Shown: piece by piece, positions 51,546 to 59,340 of the stretch
Layout of the letters: every line of letters begins with the position of its first letter
How positions within the stretch are numbered: the first letter of the stretch is position 1
Translations under genes and position numbers: made by a program
NCBI GenBank assembly: GCA_016125385.1
Contig: WGLV01000019.1
Coordinates: forward strand, 56,236-120,235
Source of the DNA: a bacterium
GTDB taxonomy: Bacteria; Hinthialibacterota; Hinthialibacteria; Hinthialibacterales; Hinthialibacteraceae
Length of the DNA: 64,000 nt
Direction: 5' to 3'
Notes under the pieces: model-generated
The model's database searches: none
Told to the model about the DNA's origin: nothing
The model's input: the letters and a program-made list of their open reading frames with translations, nothing else

Positions 51546-52172
51546 ATGAGACGATCCGCGTTTACCCTCATCGAGTTGTTGATCGTCGTAGCCATTATTG
51601 GCATCCTTGCGGCGATCGCCGTCCCCAATTTCATGAATGCCCAGATACGGGCCAAGGTTTCGCGAGCGCAGTCGGAGATGCGCAGCATCAGCACGGCGCT
51701 GGAGTCGTTTTTCATTGATAACAATGGATACCCTCCCGCCAACTGCGCCGACCGGCTGTTGATGCGCAGGCAGTACAACGGCGTCGACGATCAGACGAGC
51801 GGCATGGTCATTGATATCGCGCATATCATGATCGGTACGGGAGCCCGGGCGCGGCGGCTGTATCTCACTACGCCGGTGGCCTACATCACCTCGCTGCCGC
51901 AAGACCCCTTCCGGGGCGATGGCGCCGACGCGGGATACGGCTACGGGTCGAACGGACAGAGTTATTACATTCTCACCAGCTGGGCGCCCGACCAGCAGGA
52001 CGGCCACGGCGAAAGCATCCAGGAGCTGGTTGAATGTCAGTACACCGGAGCGCGTTTCGGTGAATTCCGGCGCATCAGTCATCGCGACTCCAAATTCACC
52101 CTCGACGAGATGACGTACAATCCATCCAACGGAATCACGTCTTCGGGCGACATCGTCCGGGTTGGTCCCTAG
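51546..52172 (+). CDS. Type II/IV pseudopilin (GspG-like)
   Basis: A 208-residue prepilin. The leader MRRSA is followed by [19 protein letters not shown]. The processing position normally glycine is alanine here (A-F instead of G-F), which prepilin peptidase tolerates less well. The glutamate-5 is intact. The helix continues FMNAQIRAKVSRAQSEMRS. The C-terminus has ILTSWAPDQQDG and SNGITSSGDIVRVGP, matching the other pseudopilins in part. GGAGGTG precedes the ATG, which decides the start against a longer frame. Probably part of the same pilin repertoire. Confidence 0.9.
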   Translation: MRRSAFTLIELLIVVAIIGILAAIAVPNFMNAQIRAKVSRAQSEMRSISTALESFFIDNNGYPPANCADRLLMRRQYNGVDDQTSGMVIDIAHIMIGTGARARRLYLTTPVAYITSLPQDPFRGDGADAGYGYGSNGQSYYILTSWAPDQQDGHGESIQELVECQYTGARFGEFRRISHRDSKFTLDEMTYNPSNGITSSGDIVRVGP

Positions 52173-52247
52173 GGAAACCCGCCGAATCGCGCGCATGGCT
52201 CCGGAACCGTGCGCGCTCACGCGTCGTTGAACCTGTTCATCATTCGG

Positions 52248-52282
52248 GCGGGGGGCTGAAGTCATCCAGCCCCCCGCTTTCT
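52248..52282 (+). terminator. Terminator after the 51546 pseudopilin gene
   Basis: 11-bp stem GCGGGGGGCTG / CAGCCCCCCGC with loop AAGTCATC, followed by TTTCTTTC. It lies about 75 bp after the stop codon. Confidence 0.8.
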
Positions 52283-52344
52283 TTCACGGATGAAGTTCAT
52301 TACAATTCAGGCGCGGCCACAGACCAACGCCTGGTGTGTCCTTT

Positions 52345-52560
52345 GGAAAACTCGGACAACAAAATTCTCCCACCGAGGACCGGAGGGAGTTAGAGGGGGG
52401 GGAGCGCTCGATGGAGATGCTCGCGTGATTTGACAACCCCCTCCCAACCTCCCCCAGACTTTGGGGGAGGAAACGGCGCTCGATCGCACCCGCCGTAGGG
52501 GCGGATTTCAAACCCGCCCCTGCATCCCGTTCGATCCAGCAACCAACGGGAGCGATCGGC
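52345..52560. repeat. Compound intergenic repeat
   Basis: A copy of the composite repeat: the TCTCCCACCGAGGACCGG module, ACAACCCCCTCC, CCTCCCCCAGACTTTGGGGG, and the palindrome 52495-52524 (GCGGATTT arm with one mismatch to AAACCCGC), ending in ACGGGAGCG. The gene at 52593 begins just after it. Confidence 0.82.
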
Positions 52561-52592
52561 TCCCGGTATTTAAAAGGACAAGCGATCCTCGC

Positions 52593-53534
52593 ATGGATTT
52601 TCACCAGCTCAAACGCGCTTCGATCTTTGACCGCAAAAGCCTCGTCCGGCGTGATCGCGCCCCCGCGCCGCCCGCCGCACCCGCGTCGTTTCTTGATTTC
52701 TTCCATTCGCTGCCGGGTTATCTCAAAGCCGACGATTTGCGCGGCCTGACCGAACGCATGCTGGCCGCGAAACGCGCGGGCAAACCGATTCTGATGATGA
52801 TGGGCGCCCACTCGATCAAGGTCGGCCTCAGCGGGTGGATCATCCGCGCCCTGCGTGAAGGTTATGTCACCGCGCTGGCGATGAACGGCGCCTGTATCGT
52901 GCATGATTTCGAGATGGCGCTGGCGGGTCAGACCTCTGAAGACGTCGCCGAGTCGCTTCAGGACGGCAGCTTCGGCATGACGCTCGAAACCGGCAAGACG
53001 ATCAACGAATGGATCGTCGAAGCCGCCGCCGGCGATCGCGGTCTGGGTGAGTTTCTGGGTGAACGGCTGGCGAAATCGGGCTACGCATTCGCCTCGAACA
53101 GCATTCTCGCCGCCGCGCATCAGGCGGGCGTCCCGGTTACGGTTCACGTTGCGCTGGGCACGGACGTGCTTCATCATCATCCCGAGGCGTCGGGCGAAGC
53201 GATCGGAAAAACCAGCCTGACCGACTTCAAGCGGCTGTGCGAAATCGTCTCTCAACTGGGCGACGGCGGCGTGGCGCTCAACGTGGGGTCGAACGTGATT
53301 CTGCCCGAGGTGTTTCTCAAGGCGTTGACCACCGCGCGCAACCTGTGCGGCGAAATCGACCGTTTCACCACCGCCAACTTCGACATGATTCAGCATTACC
53401 GCCCCAACACCAACGTCGTGCGGCGGCCCACCCAAGGCGGCGGGACGGGGTATTCATTCACCGGTCATCACGAGATCATGCTGCCGCTGCTGTTTACCGC
53501 GCTCGCGGAGACCGACGCCGCATCAGGGGCGTAA
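52593..53534 (+). CDS. Deoxyhypusine-synthase-like protein
   Basis: A 313-residue protein of the bacterial deoxyhypusine-synthase-like family. Landmarks: MMMGAHSIKVGLSGWIIRAL, AMNGACIVHDFEMALAG, SEDVAESLQDGSFGM, HVALGTDVLHHHPEASG and ANFDMIQHYRP. The NAD-binding-type fold and general length agree with deoxyhypusine synthase, but the bacterial group is not known to make hypusine, and I cannot identify the classical catalytic lysine region. The ATG at 52593 excludes an upstream extension that would read through the repeat. The reaction is unknown; spermidine- or NAD-dependent chemistry is a guess. Confidence 0.78.
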   Translation: MDFHQLKRASIFDRKSLVRRDRAPAPPAAPASFLDFFHSLPGYLKADDLRGLTERMLAAKRAGKPILMMMGAHSIKVGLSGWIIRALREGYVTALAMNGACIVHDFEMALAGQTSEDVAESLQDGSFGMTLETGKTINEWIVEAAAGDRGLGEFLGERLAKSGYAFASNSILAAAHQAGVPVTVHVALGTDVLHHHPEASGEAIGKTSLTDFKRLCEIVSQLGDGGVALNVGSNVILPEVFLKALTTARNLCGEIDRFTTANFDMIQHYRPNTNVVRRPTQGGGTGYSFTGHHEIMLPLLFTALAETDAASGA

Positions 53535-53593
53535 CTTTCGCGAGATCAATCGGTAACACGAATATTCATAACGTAATAATAGCGAAAGCACGC

Positions 53594-53622
53594 TTGACTC
53601 CAGCCAATTTGCCAACTATTTT
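53594..53622 (+). promoter_or_regulatory. Sigma-70-like promoter for the nickel-SOD operon
   Basis: TTGACT (53594-53599), exactly 17 bp, TATTTT (53617-53622). Transcription from about 53630 would give a leader of about 250 nt before sodN. Predicted by eye. Confidence 0.6.
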
Positions 53623-53649
53623 GCTTATATAAGTCGGTTAAAGGGGGAA

Positions 53650-53836
53650 CCCGCGCGAATCGCCGCGGGCTCATCTGGTCACGGCATCTCGCCGTATTCT
53701 TCCCGTTTTCATTTCGGCGGCTCACTCACCGTTCTTTTTACAACAGGTTTCTGGAAACGATTCGACCGGCTTTCCGGTTCGAAGCCACGGCTTCGCTCGA
53801 ATTGGATATTTAGCCCCGCCCGAAACCGTCGGGTGG
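53650..53836 (+). promoter_or_regulatory. Structured 5' leader of the nickel-SOD operon
   Basis: Four potential hairpins: CCCGCG/CGCGGG (53650-53669), ACCGG/CCGGT (53765-53778), GAAGC/GCTTC (53781-53794) and an 8-bp stem at 53816-53836 (one G-T pair). They lie between the promoter and sodN. No known riboswitch class is recognised. Confidence 0.4.
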
Positions 53837-53881
53837 AAATCGATAATCAAAGCGTACTCACTCTCAAGGAGGAAAACACGT

Positions 53882-54358
53882 ATGTCCCTCAACCCAATCG
53901 ATGCGTTGAAAAAAGTCATGCCCGCCAGTCAGGAAGTCAGCGCCCACTGCGACGGCCCCTGCGGCGTGTACGACCCCTCATCGGCCCGTATCGCGGCGGA
54001 AGCCGCCCTCTCGATGACCAAAAAGATTCTGGCGCTTGAAGTCCCCGCCGCCAGCGACAAACAGGCTTACGTCGCCTATCACAACACCCTGTCGCGCTAT
54101 ATCGCCATCAAGGAAGAACAGGCTCACATCGCCAAAACCGAGCTGCTGGTATTGTGGACCGATTACTTCAAGCCCAATCATCTCGAACAGGTTCCTGATC
54201 TGCACGACAAATTCTGGAAAGCGGCGAAACTGTGCTCGGCGGTGAAGGTCGAGGTCAATCAGGAAAAAGCGGAAGCGCTGATGGCCGCGATCAAGGAAAT
54301 CCACGAAATCTTCTGGAAAAGCAAAGACCGCAAGGTCGAGTGGTACACCGCGAGCTGA
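53882..54358 (+). CDS. sodN: Nickel superoxide dismutase
   Basis: A 158-residue Ni-SOD. After a 21-residue leader (ending EVSA) the mature N-terminus is HCDGPCGVYD, the nickel hook; the usual HCDLPCGVYD has L where this has G. The helical bundle then carries SSARIAAEAALSMTKKI, a lysine-rich AIKEEQAHIAKTEL stretch and a DYFKP motif typical of the family. The leader must be removed by a SodX-type peptidase, encoded 4 bp downstream. The enzyme converts superoxide to oxygen and peroxide in the cytoplasm. GGAGG precedes the ATG. Confidence 0.95.
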   Translation: MSLNPIDALKKVMPASQEVSAHCDGPCGVYDPSSARIAAEAALSMTKKILALEVPAASDKQAYVAYHNTLSRYIAIKEEQAHIAKTELLVLWTDYFKPNHLEQVPDLHDKFWKAAKLCSAVKVEVNQEKAEALMAAIKEIHEIFWKSKDRKVEWYTAS

Positions 54359-54362
54359 CGCG

Positions 54363-54776
54363 ATGAATCACGACGCGCCGTCCCGTCCACTATCTGACGC
54401 GCCCGGGCTGAAAGACCTGTTGCTCTGGCTTGCGGGACGGCGCGTGCGCCGCCGCGTCAATGGAAATTCGATGACGCCGGCGCTTGAGCACGGCGATGAA
54501 GTGCTGGCCGATCTCAACGCCTATCGCCGGCGCGAACCGCGTGAAGGCGATGTGGTGATCGCTCTTCATCCCTACCAGACCGGCGTCACGCTTATTAAAC
54601 GCATCAGCCGCCTGACGCCCGATGGACGGTATCACCTCGCCAGCGACAACCCCGCCGAAGGGACCGACAGCGCCGCCTTCGGCCCGGTCGACCGGAAACG
54701 AATTCTTGGCCGGGTTTCATGCCGTTTTGGTGGAAAACCACGGCTTACCCAATTGGAGGAGAACAAACCATGCTGA
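54363..54776 (+). CDS. sodX: SodX-type nickel-SOD maturation peptidase (S26 family)
   Basis: A 137-residue S26-type signal peptidase. Catalytic serine in VNGNSMTPAL (about residue 37) and catalytic lysine in LIKRIS (about residue 79), with the RRRVNG and DGRYHLASDNP stretches typical of SodX proteins. It lacks an N-terminal membrane helix, consistent with cytosolic trimming of SodN. Position between two SOD genes strongly supports the role. Its 3' end overlaps the next gene by 7 bp. Confidence 0.9.
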   Translation: MNHDAPSRPLSDAPGLKDLLLWLAGRRVRRRVNGNSMTPALEHGDEVLADLNAYRRREPREGDVVIALHPYQTGVTLIKRISRLTPDGRYHLASDNPAEGTDSAAFGPVDRKRILGRVSCRFGGKPRLTQLEENKPC

Positions 54777-55294
54777 ACAAAAAAGTATTGCTGATCGCCA
54801 TAATCGCCGCCGTCGCGCTCTGCGCCGGTTTTGTGACCCACACCAACACCCAGCGGCTCGCCTACGCCCACTGCCAGATTCCCTGCGGAATCTACGACGA
54901 CCCCATGCGCTTTAACATGTTGAGCGAAAACATCACCACGCTCGAAAAAGCGGTCTCACAGATCAACAGCCTGTCGCCCGCCGAAGCCGCCGCCAACGCG
55001 AACCAGCTGGTGCGCTGGACGATCAACAAAGACGCCACCGCCGACGACTTCGCGCATATCGTGACCTATTACTTCCTGCAGCAGCGTATCAAACCGACTG
55101 AAAGCGCCAACGGGGCTGAATACAAAGCCTACCTGCACAAACTCGAACTGTGCCACCTCATGCTGGTCAACGCGATGAAGGTCAAACAGAACGTCGACAC
55201 CCAGTACACCGACAAACTTCGCACCCTGCTTGAAGAATTCAAACAGTCCTACTTTACCAAAGAAGAATTGGAAAAGATGAATCAGGGTCATTAA
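54770..55294 (+). CDS. Second nickel superoxide dismutase with export signal
   Basis: A 174-residue Ni-SOD paralogue. The ATG at 54770, preceded by TTGGAGGAG, starts a Sec-type signal: basic NKK, a hydrophobic core LLIAIIAAVALCAGFV, and AYA immediately before HCQIPCGIYD. Cleavage by ordinary signal peptidase at AYA|H would expose the same His-Cys-x-x-Pro-Cys nickel hook that SodX makes in the cytosolic enzyme. The mature part has ITTLEKAVSQI, NQLVRWTINK and YYFLQQRIKPTE. It is therefore probably an exported Ni-SOD. Overlaps sodX by 7 bp, so it is in the same operon. A terminator follows. Confidence 0.9.
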   Translation: MLNKKVLLIAIIAAVALCAGFVTHTNTQRLAYAHCQIPCGIYDDPMRFNMLSENITTLEKAVSQINSLSPAEAAANANQLVRWTINKDATADDFAHIVTYYFLQQRIKPTESANGAEYKAYLHKLELCHLMLVNAMKVKQNVDTQYTDKLRTLLEEFKQSYFTKEELEKMNQGH

Positions 55295-55351
55295 TAATCA
55301 GCATTTACTAAAAACTTTTCGTACGAATATTACGATTTTGTACTGATTTTC

Positions 55352-55400
55352 ACCGCCCCATGTGCGATAGTGTAGCCATGGGGCGGTAATTTCATTTTTT
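55352..55400 (+). terminator. Terminator after the nickel-SOD operon
   Basis: Stem ACCGCCCCATG / CATGGGGCGGT (11 bp) with a 14-nt loop, then AATTTCATTTTTT. It lies 58 bp after the second SOD stop codon. Confidence 0.85.
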
Positions 55401-55484
55401 CTGCGATCATTAATATCCCGAGATCATTACGTTTGAATCGAGATATACTAATGGTATATCCACTGCGAATTACGGAGTTTTCCG

Positions 55485-55859
55485 ATGTCGATCTGGCATG
55501 AAGAAATCGCGGATTGTTTTGTTATTCACTTGGGTGGCAACGAGCTAGCCGAAGATTTGATCGATCAGGTTCGTCAGGTTTTAACCGTCGCTTTTCTGAA
55601 CCGGCATTACAAGATCATTTTCGATCTCAACGGTTGTTCGATGATCGATTCCTTTTTCATAGGCCTCATTATTCAGACCTACCGCGAGTTGCGCGAGCTG
55701 GGCGGAAACCTGCGATGCGTGGGACCAAACCGGCATATCCGCCACGCGTTTGAAGTCATCCGCCTTAACCAGGTGGTTGATATCTGCGATACGATTGACG
55801 AAGCGGTCGAGGCTTTCAATGAAGAAGAAATCAAAATGAGACCGAGAGCCAGCGCCTGA
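55485..55859 (+). CDS. STAS-domain protein (anti-sigma factor antagonist type)
   Basis: A 124-residue STAS protein. The phosphorylatable serine is in the motif NGCSMIDSFFIGLI (about residue 56), preceded by IIFDLNG, with the following helix QTYRELRELGGNL. SpoIIAA-like proteins control an anti-sigma kinase or a stress pathway. No sigma factor or RsbW-type kinase is adjacent. CGGAG precedes the ATG. Confidence 0.88.
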   Translation: MSIWHEEIADCFVIHLGGNELAEDLIDQVRQVLTVAFLNRHYKIIFDLNGCSMIDSFFIGLIIQTYRELRELGGNLRCVGPNRHIRHAFEVIRLNQVVDICDTIDEAVEAFNEEEIKMRPRASA

Positions 55860-55880
55860 GTCGCACTCCCATAAATCATG

Positions 55881-55916
55881 AACAAAAAAGACGGAATCTC
55901 CTCCGTCTTTTTTGTT
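55881..55916. terminator. Bidirectional-looking terminator after the STAS gene
   Basis: Fifteen-base arms AACAAAAAAGACGGA / TCCGTCTTTTTTGTT around ATCTCC, with T runs on both strands. It starts 21 bp after the STAS gene stop. Confidence 0.92.
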
Positions 55917-55959
55917 TTGTATGCCCCTGAATTCGATTTGCAACGATAATCTGAAAAAC

Positions 55960-56160
55960 CGATCTCAATCGCACCCGCGCCAGCGCCCAGCGGGCGCGGT
56001 AAACACGCACAACCCAAAGACTCGCCACGGTCGCTGGCCGTTCTCCCCTCGAAGATCGGGGGGAGTTAGAGGGGGGGAGCGCAGAAATAAAGATTTTGCG
56101 TGAATTGACAACCCCCTCCGTGCCTCCCCCAGACTTTGGGAGAGGAAATTTTTGTATAGA
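55960..56160. repeat. Compound intergenic repeat
   Basis: Repeat modules: AGCGGGCGCGGTAAACACG, CAACCCAAAGACTCG, TCTCCC-TCGAAGATCGGGGG, ACAACCCCCTCC and CCTCCCCCAGACTTTGGGAG. The CAGTG-type hairpin is degraded here. The remaining gap to the NfeD gene (to 56471) is AT-rich without a recognised gene. Confidence 0.78.
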
Positions 56161-56471
56161 CCGGTCAGGTCGTTTACAAATTAGACCGGGCGCATCGTTT
56201 ACACTTTTTCCCCTTCAGCAGATGTCTTTTTGCTCCGTTTCTCACTTTCGAAAGCGTTGGCGCGGATCCTTCGCCTGTATTTTCCATTCTTACTTCCGGG
56301 AGAAGGATAAAAAGCGAAAGCGGAAACGTGTAAAATAAATTATCCGAACCAAACATATATGATTTATCGTATGTAATCAGGACGAGCGAAATGTCCTCTC
56401 CCATTGATTGGAAGAAAGTGGAATCATTGGAATCAACACGGATTCACGCGGGGAAGAACGAGGTGATCATC

Positions 56472-57941
56472 ATGAACGTCAAAGCCGTGATCGTATACGT
56501 ATTCTGGCTGCTGGCGGCGTTACTGGTATCGACGCTGTGCGCCGCCGCGAGCGGCTCCGGTCAACCCACGGTGTACTTCATCCCTTTTCATGGGGAGGTT
56601 GAGAACGCGCTCTACGGCTTTCTTCAACGCGGCTTTCATGAAGCCGAGGCTATGAAAGCCGATCAGATCGTCGTCGAAATGGATACCCCTGGCGGGCGCG
56701 TCGACGCGGCGCTGCACATCGCCGACATGATGATGGAATCCCCCGTGCCTGTGCTGATGTACGTCGCGGGCAATGCCACCTCGGCGGGCGCGATCATCAG
56801 CCTCGCCGCCGACCGCATCTTCATGCGCGACGGCGCCACCATCGGAACCGCCGCGCCCGTCATCATGGGTCAGGGCGGCGAAAGCGAGACCATGAACGAC
56901 AAGGCGCTGTCGTATGTGCTCGCCCAGGTGCGCGCGATCTGCGAAAAGCAGAAGTTTAACGAACGCAAAACGCAACTCGCTCTCGCGATGGTCGATAAAG
57001 ACGTTGAGATCCGTGATGAAGACGATTCCAGCAAGTTCATTTCAGAAAAGGGCAAGCTGCTCACCATGACCGCGAAAGAAGCCCTGCACGCCGGGTTCAT
57101 CGACGAAATCATCGACGCGCCCGCGATCGATTCAGGCGGCAAAGAAGCGGGGCGGACGGCGGTGCTCATAGCGCTCGGCATGGAAGACGCGCAACGCCTC
57201 GTCCTGCGCGAAACCGCGTTCGACGCGCTGGCGCGGCTGCTTTCATCGATGACGGTATCGAGCCTGCTGCTCACCGTCGCGTTTCTCGGCGTGTTTATCG
57301 AGTTGCGCACGCCGGGCATCGGGCTTCCGGGGCTGATCGGCGCATTGGCGTTTCTGCTGTTTTTCTTCGGTCATTCGCTGACCGGCCTGGCGGGCTGGGA
57401 AGGCATGGTCTTTTTCATGGTGGGCATGATTCTGCTGGCGATCGAGGTTTTCATCATCCCCGGTTTTGGCTTCGTGGGAATCGCGGGCGTTATCTGCCTG
57501 CTGACCTCCGTGGTGGTGACGCTGATGGACGCGCCGCTCACCAGCCCCGATTTTCGTGGGACGTTTGAATGGGCCGACCTGACTCAACCACTGATGGTAA
57601 CCACCATGGCGATGACCATCGGCGTAATTGGCGCGATCGCCTCGCCGCTGCTGATCCCCATCGCGGCGGAGAACCGCTGGTTTTCAAACTGGTTGCTGTT
57701 GAGCGAATCGGAAGAACGCGGCAAGGGGTATCAGTCGGCCGACGAACAGCTGGCGGCTCTGGTGGGGCTGCGCGGGGTGGCGCGGTCGGCGTTGCGTCCA
57801 GCGGGCGCGGCTGAAATCGAGGGCCAGCGCATCGACGTGGTCAGCGAAGGCGGCTTCATCCCGGTGCATACCGCGGTTGAAGTCGTGAAGGTCGAAGGCC
57901 GCCGCGTGGTCGTTCGCCCGTCCGGCGGCGCCGGCGCCTGA
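56472..57941 (+). CDS. Long-form NfeD / membrane-bound ClpP-class serine protease
   Basis: A 489-residue protein. An N-terminal signal/helix (VIVYVFWLLAALLVSTLCAA) is followed by a ClpP/SppA-like protease domain: VVEMDTPGGRVDAALHIADMM, with the serine in NATSAGAIISLAADRIFM (about residue 102). Three or four membrane helices follow (about residues 280-420), then an OB-fold NfeD domain at the end (GLRGVARSALRPAGAAEIEGQR). Long NfeD proteins work with stomatin-like partners in membrane quality control; no stomatin gene is adjacent. The ATG at 56472 has GAGGTGAT upstream. A shorter NfeD gene lies 636 bp downstream. Confidence 0.9.
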   Translation: MNVKAVIVYVFWLLAALLVSTLCAAASGSGQPTVYFIPFHGEVENALYGFLQRGFHEAEAMKADQIVVEMDTPGGRVDAALHIADMMMESPVPVLMYVAGNATSAGAIISLAADRIFMRDGATIGTAAPVIMGQGGESETMNDKALSYVLAQVRAICEKQKFNERKTQLALAMVDKDVEIRDEDDSSKFISEKGKLLTMTAKEALHAGFIDEIIDAPAIDSGGKEAGRTAVLIALGMEDAQRLVLRETAFDALARLLSSMTVSSLLLTVAFLGVFIELRTPGIGLPGLIGALAFLLFFFGHSLTGLAGWEGMVFFMVGMILLAIEVFIIPGFGFVGIAGVICLLTSVVVTLMDAPLTSPDFRGTFEWADLTQPLMVTTMAMTIGVIGAIASPLLIPIAAENRWFSNWLLLSESEERGKGYQSADEQLAALVGLRGVARSALRPAGAAEIEGQRIDVVSEGGFIPVHTAVEVVKVEGRRVVVRPSGGAGA

Positions 57942-58039
57942 CGGGAGAGTTCTTCTTCCATTACGCTTTTGCCGGGGCCTGCATCCGGTTGATCGAGAAT
58001 CACAAGATCTCTATGAAGACCGAAAAAAAGGAACAATCG

Positions 58040-58450
58040 ATGAACGCGAATTCGCACGATCGCAATTCCAGAGCGGTCTCGCTTGCGCCGATGTTGTCGG
58101 TGAGAAATGGCGCTCGCGCGGTGGAGTTTTATCAGGCCGCGTTCAATGCGAACGAAGTCTACCGTGTGGAAGACCCCTCCGGCGCGGTCGTTTCGCGTCT
58201 TTCCATTCAAGGCGCGGAGTTCTGGGTTAGCGATGAATCGCCCGAGCATGGAAACTTCAGCCCTGAAACCATTGGCGGTGGAACCGTCCGTATGATCCTG
58301 ATTGTTCCTGACCCGGATGGAATGGTTGCGAAAGCCATTGAGGCGGGAGCAAGCGAAGTGTTCGCCGTGACGGAAGATTACGGCTGGAGATTGGGCCGCG
58401 TAGCGGATCCCTTCGGTCATCATTGGGAGATAGGGCATCCACTGTCCTGA
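58040..58450 (+). CDS. VOC-superfamily (glyoxalase/PhnB-like) protein
   Basis: A 136-residue VOC protein with two beta-alpha-beta-beta-beta units: PMLSVRNGARAVEFYQAAF and RMILIVPDPDGMVAKAIEAG, ending VADPFGHHWEIGHPL. The PhnB-like group binds metals or small substrates. The catalytic ligands are not certain. The ATG at 58040 has AAGGA seven bases upstream; upstream ATG 58013 and TTG 57989 lack this. It lies between the two NfeD genes with no obvious functional link to them. Confidence 0.86.
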   Translation: MNANSHDRNSRAVSLAPMLSVRNGARAVEFYQAAFNANEVYRVEDPSGAVVSRLSIQGAEFWVSDESPEHGNFSPETIGGGTVRMILIVPDPDGMVAKAIEAGASEVFAVTEDYGWRLGRVADPFGHHWEIGHPLS

Positions 58451-58576
58451 GTGCGGTCTATATCAGGCGCTGGTTTGTAATAAATAAAGGCGAACGGCGT
58501 ATGATATGAATAGATATAACAGACGCCTGAATTTTGAGGGCGTATTCATAATCAACGCACCGTTGCGGAGACGGCC

Positions 58577-59053
58577 ATGTTAGGAACGATTATCTGTTTA
58601 TTGTTGTTTGGCGTACTGTTGATGTTCGCGGAACTGTTCGTGCCCGGCGGCGTGCTCGGCTTGATCGGGACGGTGTTGATGGGCGTCGCGGTGTATCTCT
58701 GCTTTCAGGAGTACGGCAGCCAGATCGGCGTGGCGGTGTTGTTGTTTTCAATTCTGATCACCGTCACGGTGGTGATCTTCGCCTTCACCGTGATTCCCAA
58801 GACACGCTTTGGCAAGTTGCTGATTCTGGGCGACTCGGTTTCAAAGCAGACGGGGTATCATTCCGACGCGTATTATGACAGCGGTCTTGTGGGGAAGGAG
58901 GGCGTGACGGAAAGCGAATTGCGCCCGGTCGGCATCGCACTGATTGATGGCCGCCGCGTCGACGTGATGACTGACAGCGAGTTCGTCGAGCCCGGCGTCC
59001 GCGTGAAGGTGACTCGGATCGACGGAAACCGGATCGTCGTCATCCGCGCGTGA
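58577..59053 (+). CDS. Short-form NfeD membrane protein
   Basis: A 158-residue protein with two or three N-terminal helices (MLGTIICLLLFGVLLMFAEL and onward) including the family PGGVLGLIGTVLM segment, then a soluble OB-fold region with TESELRPVGIALIDGRRVDV and EPGVRVKVTRIDGNRIVV. It matches the membrane plus OB part of NfeD without the protease. It lies 126 bp after the VOC gene, and the long NfeD gene precedes that. Stomatin partners are not visible nearby. Confidence 0.9.
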   Translation: MLGTIICLLLFGVLLMFAELFVPGGVLGLIGTVLMGVAVYLCFQEYGSQIGVAVLLFSILITVTVVIFAFTVIPKTRFGKLLILGDSVSKQTGYHSDAYYDSGLVGKEGVTESELRPVGIALIDGRRVDVMTDSEFVEPGVRVKVTRIDGNRIVVIRA

Positions 59054-59094
59054 CAAATGCCTCTGTTCTCATCCCGATGACCGGAAGGTTGAAC

Positions 59095-59340
59095 GCATCA
59101 CGCAATTATTGTGATTCATCGGACAATTGGGGGAGGAATTCTCGCTCGATTCCAACGTAGGGGCAGGTTTCAAACCTGCCCCTACAACCTGTCGATTCCT
59201 ATGTATCAATCGGTTGTGTGTTTCCCGCGCTCCTGTTAAATCAAAATTCCGAAACCGTTTCTCCATCAGATCGCGTCAGCAACCAACGGGAGCGCTAAAC
59301 GCGTACAGCCCAAAGACTCGGCAGCCGGCACTGCCGGCCT
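59095..59340. repeat. Compound intergenic repeat
   Basis: Copy with the palindrome 59159-59185 (GGGGCAGGTTT arms), CTCGATTCCAACGTAGG, the ACCAACGGGAGCGCTAAACGCG module, CAGCCCAAAGACTCGG, and a hairpin GCCGG-CACTG-CCGGC (59324-59338). It ends in the stop codon of the cyclase-like gene. Confidence 0.84.
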
